Notes under the pieces: model-generated
Told to the model about the DNA's origin: nothing
Seen by the model: only the letters and a program-made list of their open reading frames with translations
The model's database searches: none
From: Synergistaceae bacterium
Lineage (GTDB): Bacteria > Synergistota > Synergistia > Synergistales > Aminithiophilaceae
Length of the DNA: 64,000 nucleotides
Assembly (NCBI GenBank): GCA_016756725.1
Contig: JAESII010000007.1
Location: 62,001-126,000, forward strand
Direction of reading: 5' to 3'
Part shown: in pieces, positions 7,355 through 14,887 of the stretch
Layout of the letters: each line of letters opens with the position of its first letter
Position numbering within the stretch: the stretch's first letter is position 1
Position numbers and translations under genes: made by a program

Positions 7355-9348
7355 CACCGTGTTCTCCTTTCAAACTTTATAAGGGGCACGATGACTTCTT
7401 CGATGGCTACACCGCCGTGACCCACGATGGCATCTCCCGGATTCACGAATGCGTCGCGGCCACCGGCCACCAGAGGGAAATAATCTGCGGGCAACCCGAC
7501 CGGCTGCCACTCGTGGGCAAACGGGAAGGCCCCAGCCACCTGAGCGCGGAGTTCCGGCGTGGGATAGACACGAACCCGCTCGCCGCGAGTTTCGGCAATC
7601 ACACCTTCAGACGGGCGGCCTTTGCCTTCGCATTGGATGTTGCCGTGATCGGCCGTCAGCCAGACCTCATAGCCGTAATCCAGCAGTTGGCCGACCATCG
7701 CAGCCAGAAACCCACCCTGGCACCACTGCTTGATTTGGTTGTGCATCCCGGCCGAGCCGAGTTGCATGCCGTGCATGATCTTGTCCACCTTGTCCACGAC
7801 CAACCCCACCACCTTGGTCTTCCCGGGGTGGATTGCGGAGTCGAGGACGCCCGCAGCATCACCGTCGCCAAGACCGCGCTGGTAGGCGACATCGAGCCGA
7901 GACAGGCCATGGCCTTCCCAGAACTGCTTCCAGAGTTTCTCTTCGCTGTTGGTCGAGTTGATGGATGACGGGAAATAGAGCGGCGGCTTGCCCGAGAAGA
8001 TCGATTGCCGCGATACCGAGGTCAGCGTCGGAATCCAGGCGAAGGTCGCGGATTCGCGCATGACAAGATTGGCATCTTGCTTTTGCAGAAGCTGGCGAAT
8101 GGTCACCCACTGATCCAAGGCCAGTCCATCGACCACGATCAGCGCGGCACGGCTGCTACCGGAGTCCTCGATTTCCCTTGCCAAGCGGCGCGGCACATGG
8201 TGCAGCATGGCTGGATTGGTCGGCGGCAAGTTGATCAGACTGGAGTAGTGGTCGGCCAGCCAAGCGGCAAAGGTCGTGTTCAGTGCATCGCCGATTTCCC
8301 TGAGCCGGGTCTGATACTCGGTGCTGTTGCCACAATGAACCAGCGAAGAAAGTTCGGCCCATTTCAATGCAAAGGCGGTCCAGTCCGAGTAACGCGCTTC
8401 AGCAGTGGGCAGTTCCTTCTCGACAAGGTCAAACAGGCGGGAAATCCGCAGTTCGTCATCGTCCACGCCGGAGGTGGCGATGCCGCTTCGTACCCACGAC
8501 CCGGCGTCCACTTCAATGTCCTTGGCCTCAACCGGGGTGAGTTTCCCTTCCAGGAACAAGTTGTCGATGTAGACCTTGATGTCCTGATGGTCGAACGGCG
8601 GACGGTCAGGGCCGGGATACTTGAGGCCGTATTCCGGCGAATCTTCCCGTACCTGATTGACGCTACCGAGCCTGGAAAGGAAGAGCGGCCAGCGTTCCTG
8701 CAAAAAGGCGAAGAAGGCCTCATCGTCCGGAACGATCTCGGAAAGCGGCCAGGCTTTGAACCCATCATGGCCTTTCAGAACCTGGATGAGCCGCTCGGCC
8801 AGCATCAGCGGGATTTGGAGCTTGCCGTAGTGCAGGCGCAGCAAGGCGCGAAGCAGTTCCACCTCGCCCCCAATCAGTTCCGCCGCAATGCCGAACACAT
8901 GACGGAGAATGAAATCCTTGGTGGCGTTGTCGCCCATGCGATCCGGCGGCGACTTGCGCTGGGCCTCGAATAGCGCGTCCAGCAGGCTCCGGTCGAGCTT
9001 CTCGATGACCGGGTAGCTCAGATGGGGAAAGAGATCCCCCAGGTTGAACGACAGCTTCCGGCCCGCCTGGAGCAGGTCGTAAGGCAGGGACTCCAGCTCC
9101 GCATTCTGCAAGCGAAGGACCACCACCAGATCGGTATGCTCACCCCGATCCCAGATCGAACGGTACTTGGACTCATAGGCGTATCTGAATTCGACCGGGT
9201 CACTGAACTCGATCAGGTCGAAACCGCGCCCGCGTAATTCGAGTGCCAGCTTCTCCTCTGTCAACAGGCAATCCGGATCGGCAACCAGGGTCAGCTTGCT
9301 GACGTTGGGTACAAAGTCGTTCAGGATGGCGTCTCGCCAACTACTCAT
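7354..9348 (-). CDS. pglZ: BREX PglZ (alkaline-phosphatase-superfamily protein)
   Basis: A 664-residue protein with an N-terminal region that starts like BREX-type PglZ (L-V-A-D-P-D-C-L-L) and a C-terminal PglZ domain. The metal-site signature A-L-I-V-V-D-G is at about 402-408, and T-A-D-H-G-N lies near residue 565, the pattern of alkaline-phosphatase-fold enzymes. PglZ is the hallmark BREX protein and works with the methyltransferase and the BrxC ATPase in phage exclusion. The start codon overlaps the brxH stop (ATGA), and the stop overlaps the next gene. Both metal-binding signatures look intact. Confidence 0.88.
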   Translation of the reverse strand: MSSWRDAILNDFVPNVSKLTLVADPDCLLTEEKLALELRGRGFDLIEFSDPVEFRYAYESKYRSIWDRGEHTDLVVVLRLQNAELESLPYDLLQAGRKLSFNLGDLFPHLSYPVIEKLDRSLLDALFEAQRKSPPDRMGDNATKDFILRHVFGIAAELIGGEVELLRALLRLHYGKLQIPLMLAERLIQVLKGHDGFKAWPLSEIVPDDEAFFAFLQERWPLFLSRLGSVNQVREDSPEYGLKYPGPDRPPFDHQDIKVYIDNLFLEGKLTPVEAKDIEVDAGSWVRSGIATSGVDDDELRISRLFDLVEKELPTAEARYSDWTAFALKWAELSSLVHCGNSTEYQTRLREIGDALNTTFAAWLADHYSSLINLPPTNPAMLHHVPRRLAREIEDSGSSRAALIVVDGLALDQWVTIRQLLQKQDANLVMRESATFAWIPTLTSVSRQSIFSGKPPLYFPSSINSTNSEEKLWKQFWEGHGLSRLDVAYQRGLGDGDAAGVLDSAIHPGKTKVVGLVVDKVDKIMHGMQLGSAGMHNQIKQWCQGGFLAAMVGQLLDYGYEVWLTADHGNIQCEGKGRPSEGVIAETRGERVRVYPTPELRAQVAGAFPFAHEWQPVGLPADYFPLVAGGRDAFVNPGDAIVGHGGVAIEEVIVPLIKFERRTR

Positions 9349-12257
9349 TGAGCGCCTCCTTTGATGATCCGCAGCATCAGCAGCGGCCGGATTTCCGGCA
9401 CGATCTGCCTTGCCGATTGCAGTTCATGCCTCCACTCGGATTCGTCAGCATCGCAACGGGAGAGCCTGAATTGCCGTACCTCCGGCAATCCAACCCGCTC
9501 GATAGCCTTGCGGCGCGAGGCAAAGGAGACGATGCCGCGTTCCTCCTCGCGAGCCACAGAGGCGAGATGTGCCTGCTGTAATGCGTCGAACAGCTCCTGT
9601 CCGGCCTGCTCGGCAGCAATCTGCAACCGCTCATGGGCGATGATGGATTCGTCCTGGCCGAGGGTGGCCTGCACCTGGGCTTCCGCTGTCTGCAGCGCAT
9701 CCCAGATATGCCGGGCCGTGGGCAGAAACAGTTTGCCTTCCTCGCTCAGGAACACACTGACATATCCCCGCCGCACCATGGGAATGCGCAGGAGCTGTGT
9801 CTTCTGGTGCATTCCGGCCTGAAGGCGGATCTCAAAGAGCCCCCAGAACCCGGAGATGCTGGCTGGCAATCCGCTCACGCTTACGCAAGGCAATGGCTGG
9901 CCCGCCGCGATCTGCGGCAGGTTCAAGGCCAGCCCACGGACACGGCTGTTTTCAAGATTGAGCAGGGTTGCGTCGGTCAGACGATCCGCTTCCCGGGCGT
10001 TGAACACGGCTTTGCGATGCTCCTGGCCGTCCGGCCAATTCAGATCCCACCAGGAGCGCTTGCGGCTGGCCGCGCCGCCGTGAGAATTGAGGTAGCCCAC
10101 CGTCATCCGCTCCACCCAGTGAGGCAGCGGATGGGAACGCAGACGCTCAGCCGCCTGCACATCCGGTTCTTCTGAAATGCCATAGATGGCGGAGGCCTCG
10201 CGCACCTGCTGAATCTCATCGCGAAGCCGAGCAACCGTGTGATCGACGGAGGTTTCGATACCGTCAGGATTAAGGATGGCCGAAGCGAACACATCCTCGA
10301 ACAGCTCACCGGCTTGGGCGGAGTCGAGCACGTCGCCGGTCTTGTCGATGCCGAACTCGTCGAAGATCACCGAGAGCTTTTGCTCCAGCACTTCGCGGAC
10401 GCGGAACTCAACCGAATTTTCGAACACAAAATTGATTGCCCTTACCGTCTTGGACTGGCCGATACGATCCACACGACCGATTCGCTGCTCCAGCCGCATC
10501 GGGTTCCAGGGGATGTCGTAGTTGATGATGACATGAGCGAACTGCAGGTTCAGGCCCTCACCGCCCGCATCGGTGGAAACCAGCACGCGGTGCGATGTGC
10601 GGAAGGCATTCTGGGCCTGCTTGCGTTCCTCCATATCCATGGAGCCGTTTAGAGTGACCATCGAGATCCCCCGGGCTTCCAGAAACTCCTTCAGCATCTG
10701 CTGGGTCGGCACGAACTCGGTAAAGATCAACACCTTCAGGTCCGGCTCGTTTTCCTCGGCCTGCAGCTTGTAGATCCACTCGATCAACGCCTCGGCCTTG
10801 GCGTCCGGTCCAGCCTGTTCACAGCGAACCGCCGCATCGAGCAGGGTCTCCACATGGCTGCCTTCGCTCTGCAGAGCCGACACGTGTGATTTCAGCAGCT
10901 CGTCAAGCAGCTCCTGGCCGTCCATGTCGTAGAGCTCGGCCATTTCATCGTCTGGGCTTTCCGATCCCTCCGCTCCGTTTTCCAGCTCCGCCAGACGCAG
11001 GCTGGCTTGCTGTTCGCCTTCCTTGAGCGCCGCGAGCCGTCGTTCCAGTGTGGTGCGAATTGCCCGGGTGCTGGAGACCACCAGACGCTGCATCAGGATC
11101 ATCAAAAAGCCGATGTGGCGCTTCTTCTCGCGCAGGGCCTGGTTATAGCCCTCGCGCACGTAGTCGGTCACTGCCTCGTAGAGAAGCTGCTGCAGGTGAT
11201 GACGGCTCTCCCAGGCCACCGGGGCCATCTGCGTGCGCCGGGGTTTGAAGAGCGGCTTGCCGTCGGCATCAATGGCCTTGCGCTTCTCGGTACGGATGAC
11301 ATACGGGGCCACCCGCTCACGGGAGACGCTGTCCATATCCGGAAAGGCCTCGTCATCCAGCAGGTTCATCAGGCGATGGAAGGCATCGGTCTTCCCCTGG
11401 TGGGGAGTCGCCGAAAGGAGCAGCACATAGGGTGCAGCCTCCGCCAGCCCCTTGCCGAGCTTGTAGCGGGCGACCTGATCGGTGCTGCCGCCCAGGCGGT
11501 GCGCTTCGTCCACCACCACCAGATCCCAACCGGCGGTAATCAGATCTTCGAACCGGCTGCGGTTGTAGTCGGCTACGCGCTCGGCGGTCCAACCGCGCCG
11601 CTTGTCCATGGGCTTGACCGAATCCAGGGAAACGATGACCTGATCCAACATCGACCAGGCTGAACTCCGGTGGTCACCCCCTGTAGCCAGGCGTTGCAGG
11701 GTGCCGATGTCGTCGCCCAGCACGAGCTGGAATTGCTCGTTGAAGTGGGTCTGCATTTCCGCCACCCACTGGGTAGCGATGCCTTTGGGAGAGACGACCA
11801 GGATTCGCCGAACCAGCCCGCGCAGCTTGAGCTCACGCATAATCAAGCCGGCTTCGATGGTCTTGCCGAGACCCACCTCATCGGCCAGCAGGTAACGCAC
11901 GCGGTCGCCGGAGATGGCCCGGGACAAGGCGTGGATCTGGTGCGGCAGCGGAATGACGTTGGACTCCATGGGAGCCAGCAATACATGGCCATCGGTGGCG
12001 CTGGTAGAGCCTTCAAGCACCTCGGCCACCTTGGCTGCGGCGGCCACATAGGCAATGCGTCCGGCCTCGATCTCCGGCTGGAGGTCAGCACTCAGCGGCC
12101 GCAAAGCGGAGCGGGGCACGCGCACCACCGCGTCCTGATTCGGCAACCAGATGCGGAACACCGTCTGCCCCCACAAGGTCTGTTCTTCGATGACCTTGCA
12201 GGCGCTGTTATGAACGGTGCTGTATTGCCACTGCTGACCAACACTGGGAGATTTCAT
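9345..12257 (-). CDS. brxHII: BREX SNF2-type helicase BrxHII-like
   Basis: A 970-residue superfamily 2 helicase. Walker A D-E-V-G-L-G-K-T is at 126-133, the D-E-A-H box at 250-253, then L-L-S-A-T-P and the C-terminal helicase motif Q-R-I-G-R-V-D-R-I-G-Q. N- and C-terminal extensions surround the core. In type 3 BREX a helicase of this class sits between pglX and pglZ, as here, except that three extra genes separate it from pglX. GGAGG precedes the ATG, and the start overlaps the RNA ligase stop by four bases. All helicase motifs are intact. Confidence 0.88.
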   Translation of the reverse strand: MKSPSVGQQWQYSTVHNSACKVIEEQTLWGQTVFRIWLPNQDAVVRVPRSALRPLSADLQPEIEAGRIAYVAAAAKVAEVLEGSTSATDGHVLLAPMESNVIPLPHQIHALSRAISGDRVRYLLADEVGLGKTIEAGLIMRELKLRGLVRRILVVSPKGIATQWVAEMQTHFNEQFQLVLGDDIGTLQRLATGGDHRSSAWSMLDQVIVSLDSVKPMDKRRGWTAERVADYNRSRFEDLITAGWDLVVVDEAHRLGGSTDQVARYKLGKGLAEAAPYVLLLSATPHQGKTDAFHRLMNLLDDEAFPDMDSVSRERVAPYVIRTEKRKAIDADGKPLFKPRRTQMAPVAWESRHHLQQLLYEAVTDYVREGYNQALREKKRHIGFLMILMQRLVVSSTRAIRTTLERRLAALKEGEQQASLRLAELENGAEGSESPDDEMAELYDMDGQELLDELLKSHVSALQSEGSHVETLLDAAVRCEQAGPDAKAEALIEWIYKLQAEENEPDLKVLIFTEFVPTQQMLKEFLEARGISMVTLNGSMDMEERKQAQNAFRTSHRVLVSTDAGGEGLNLQFAHVIINYDIPWNPMRLEQRIGRVDRIGQSKTVRAINFVFENSVEFRVREVLEQKLSVIFDEFGIDKTGDVLDSAQAGELFEDVFASAILNPDGIETSVDHTVARLRDEIQQVREASAIYGISEEPDVQAAERLRSHPLPHWVERMTVGYLNSHGGAASRKRSWWDLNWPDGQEHRKAVFNAREADRLTDATLLNLENSRVRGLALNLPQIAAGQPLPCVSVSGLPASISGFWGLFEIRLQAGMHQKTQLLRIPMVRRGYVSVFLSEEGKLFLPTARHIWDALQTAEAQVQATLGQDESIIAHERLQIAAEQAGQELFDALQQAHLASVAREEERGIVSFASRRKAIERVGLPEVRQFRLSRCDADESEWRHELQSARQIVPEIRPLLMLRIIKGGAQ

Positions 12258-12943
12258 CCTTGAACCTCCAGCCTCAACTGGTTTGGCCTGATAGCCGAAC
12301 GAGACCAGTGTTGCTCCACGGCTTGGATAAATGCCGGACGAACCAGTTTAGCCCGTTGCGCCAGCCAGTCGTCTAGGTCAAATCGGAGATAGATGCCTTC
12401 CGCAGGCTGATCGCTGAGTTTTGATGTCGATAGGAATTTTTGAACTTCCGGGTATGCGAAGTGCCCGCGTGTGAGGACAGGAACTTGAGCAACGCACATT
12501 TCCGTAAAGAGATCATCCCTGCGTTTTGAAGATAGAAATCGGCCAAATCGTTTGTCATAAACATCGAAACCAAGGAACCAATCCGGCAAACGGTCATAAA
12601 AAACCGAGTGCTGGGCATAGCACCATTCCCCGAAGAGTATGAAATGGTCGGAAAGATGCTCAAACAGCGTATCGGTCCGTGGCGTCAACCAGTCACCAAG
12701 TTTTTTCCATTGACCAGATCCAGGTAAATGCAGGTATGCACCCCTGTTCTGTGCTCGAATATTTCCTTCCGAATCAAAAGAGATTCCCAGATTCGCGCCA
12801 TCTACCTTTTCTTCTACAGTCACCTCATGCGTCAGGAATGCATCACGCTCCGAATCCGACAGCACTTTGTCACCCCGGATGTCAACACCGGGCATGGTCG
12901 CCAGATGTGGTGTTGAGGGAAATTTGAAGAAATCCTCTTTCAC
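12254..12943 (-). CDS. RNA ligase (Rnl2-like nucleotidyltransferase)
   Basis: A 229-residue ATP-dependent RNA ligase-type protein. Motif I is E-K46-V-D-G-A-N, with Lys46 as the AMP-accepting lysine. N-R-G-A-Y-L follows as motif Ia, F-G-E-W-C-Y as motif III, E-G-I-Y-L-R-F as motif IV and R-A-K-L-V-R-P as motif V. All nucleotidyltransferase motifs are therefore present. The length matches a catalytic domain with a minimal C-terminus. It is the last gene of a three-gene cassette with a PIN-like nuclease and an ATPase, overlapping its neighbours by four bases on each side. A role in sealing RNA cut by the upstream nuclease is inference. Confidence 0.8.
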   Translation of the reverse strand: MKEDFFKFPSTPHLATMPGVDIRGDKVLSDSERDAFLTHEVTVEEKVDGANLGISFDSEGNIRAQNRGAYLHLPGSGQWKKLGDWLTPRTDTLFEHLSDHFILFGEWCYAQHSVFYDRLPDWFLGFDVYDKRFGRFLSSKRRDDLFTEMCVAQVPVLTRGHFAYPEVQKFLSTSKLSDQPAEGIYLRFDLDDWLAQRAKLVRPAFIQAVEQHWSRSAIRPNQLRLEVQG

Positions 12944-13470
12944 GTTCCCATCTTCTCTTCATATTTTGCTTTGACGTATGTCGGACAGAGGAACTGGACG
13001 GTAATTCCAAGCTCAGCTAAGGCATCCTTCCATCCCCACCACTTGCTGTCGGTGGCCTGCAATATCGGCGGTTTATCCGCGTGGGCATTGGCCACGGCGA
13101 CAAATTTCCGGTCTGATCTGTCAAAATCATCCAGGCCGTCATGCGTTGGGAATTCATCGTAGGAATCGCCATTCTTGGAAATGGGCACTCGCTGAGTATC
13201 AAGCAGGCTCCAGCGATTATCGTGAACCCATTTCATGAAACGGTCACCAACACCTGGCTGTCCCTTCATGGAGAGCTGCTGCCGGTATTCATCGAAAATT
13301 TCGTCTCCCGCGTCGATGATCAATCCGCGCTTTTTGATGACATGATCAACTGCCTCAATGCATGCCAGCACGCACGCATCGGAAACATCAGCGTCTGGGT
13401 CCGGCTGGGTAGCGAGATTGGCCGTCTTAGGCACATTGGTATCCACGAGGCATTTCTTCGGCAGACTCAT
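12940..13470 (-). CDS. PIN-like nuclease domain protein
   Basis: A 176-residue protein that begins K-C-L-V-D10-T-N-V, the PIN-domain start. Further acidic positions fit a PIN active site: E57 and E61 in D-E-I-F-D-E-Y, D118-R-S-D120-R-K-F-V-A-V-A, and A-T-D141-S-K-W. PIN proteins are metal-dependent ribonucleases, often toxins. Start and stop overlap the ATPase and RNA-ligase genes by four bases (ATGA), so the three are translated together. It is not next to a small antitoxin-like gene, which argues against an ordinary VapBC pair. The nuclease assignment rests on motif spacing, not a search. Confidence 0.6.
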   Translation of the reverse strand: MSLPKKCLVDTNVPKTANLATQPDPDADVSDACVLACIEAVDHVIKKRGLIIDAGDEIFDEYRQQLSMKGQPGVGDRFMKWVHDNRWSLLDTQRVPISKNGDSYDEFPTHDGLDDFDRSDRKFVAVANAHADKPPILQATDSKWWGWKDALAELGITVQFLCPTYVKAKYEEKMGT

Positions 13471-14885
13471 TCGGATGCCTCCGACTTTTCGGTTTTCTGC
13501 ATCCGTTTTTTCATGGCAGCCTTGGCTTGCTCAGTGATGTCACCCATCTCGTCGCCGAAGAAATTTTCCGGCCAGTTCTGGATGTTGCCAAATATGTCAA
13601 TTTGCAACGGCTCCAAGGATGCGGGCGTCTTGGCGATATTGGCGAAATAGGCCGATACTCTTTCCTGGTGGACTGTATCTTCGGCGATACGGCGCTGCAG
13701 ACGGCGAAGGAAATGCTCCGAGTGGGTTTCGATAACCAGCTGAATATCCCTGTCTGCCCCGTTTTCCCTGGAGTTGATGACATCGATCATCACGTCAGCC
13801 AGCGCCGATTGTGCATTCGGGTGCAGGTGGATCTCCGGCTGTTCCATAAGGATGATCGACCCGGCAGGCGCGTAGAAACACTGCACCAGAACCGGAAGCA
13901 CCTGGGATATGCCAAAACCGACGTCCGGGAGATCGACCCAGTCCCTTGATCCCTTGGTGCGAACCTTGACCTCGTACTCCTGCCGCTGTTCCGATATCGG
14001 GTTGACCTTGAATTCCTCGATTAGTCCCATTTCCTTGAGCTTGAGAGCAATGATCTCCTCAAAAGGTTTGGCTGGAGATGCTCGTTTTGCCCCCGGCTTG
14101 AATAAACTGATTTTCCGGTTTCGCGCCGCAAGAATCGCCGCGATGGTATTTTCCCCCGCATAGCCGACACTTTCGGGCTCCATGCCGGTCCATGAATACA
14201 GACGTTCCGCCTTGGTGCGCAAGGGACCAAGATAACAGAGAGATCGGTAGAGCTTTTCATGACGCAGGTTCAACGCCTGGACGAAATCTGCGTTCTGGTG
14301 ATAGGCAACCACCTCATCTGGGAAGCCGTAAAACCGTACCGGGGCACCGGGATACCAGACCCGCCCCTGCTTGCGTTTCAGCGTGTAGTTGGTCGCATCG
14401 ACTTTATACTCGGACTTGGCATCCGATTTTCGCTCCATGCCAATGGACAGCCGGGATTCCTCTTCTTCAAGCAACTCATATTTCAGTTGATCAAGCACCA
14501 GGGTGTGCCGGTCCTTATCCCCTAAGCCGACCTCGGCATGAAAAGAGAGGTTATCCCCGGAAAAGGCCTGGCCCGTCACCGGGTCTTTGAACTTCAGTAC
14601 TTCCGGCAACGACCACAGATAGTCAAAGGTGATCTTGTTTCCCGGATCGCGGTGAAAAACCATCTCCTGATAGGAGCCAAGCTGAACCGCCGAGTTCTTG
14701 CCGCCCGGATAGAAAACCGCCTTTCTGTCCGGTGACTCCACAGTCTGCTTCAGCATCATCAAAAACTGACCGATGCTGGATTTGCCCGAACTGTTGGCAC
14801 CAAAAAACAGGGTGATGGGAGCCATGCGAATGGTGCCGGTATCCTTCCAGCCTTTGAAGTTCTGTATTCGTAACTGCTTGAGCAT
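13467..14885 (-). CDS. ABC/OLD-type AAA ATPase (DUF3696-like)
   Basis: A 472-residue SMC/ABC-like ATPase. It opens with L-R-I-Q-N-F-K-G-W-K, has Walker A G-A-N-S-S-G-K-S-S at 29-37, a Walker B I-L-M-E-Q-P-E-I-H-L-H-P, and a switch region V-I-E-T-H-S-E-H. No Toprim nuclease domain follows, unlike true OLD proteins; the C-terminus (N-W-P-E-N-F-F-G-D-E) is typical of DUF3696 proteins. Such ATPases often gate a partner nuclease in phage-defence pairs, and the partner here would be the PIN-like protein. The start at 14885 has GGGAGGGG upstream; an earlier in-frame start would lie inside pglX. Confidence 0.8.
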   Translation of the reverse strand: MLKQLRIQNFKGWKDTGTIRMAPITLFFGANSSGKSSIGQFLMMLKQTVESPDRKAVFYPGGKNSAVQLGSYQEMVFHRDPGNKITFDYLWSLPEVLKFKDPVTGQAFSGDNLSFHAEVGLGDKDRHTLVLDQLKYELLEEEESRLSIGMERKSDAKSEYKVDATNYTLKRKQGRVWYPGAPVRFYGFPDEVVAYHQNADFVQALNLRHEKLYRSLCYLGPLRTKAERLYSWTGMEPESVGYAGENTIAAILAARNRKISLFKPGAKRASPAKPFEEIIALKLKEMGLIEEFKVNPISEQRQEYEVKVRTKGSRDWVDLPDVGFGISQVLPVLVQCFYAPAGSIILMEQPEIHLHPNAQSALADVMIDVINSRENGADRDIQLVIETHSEHFLRRLQRRIAEDTVHQERVSAYFANIAKTPASLEPLQIDIFGNIQNWPENFFGDEMGDITEQAKAAMKKRMQKTEKSEASE

Positions 14886-14887
14886 AA

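Noticed and set aside
12940-13470. Ordinary VapC toxin with a small antitoxin
   Set aside because: No small DNA-binding antitoxin gene is adjacent; both neighbours are large coupled genes (ATPase and RNA ligase).
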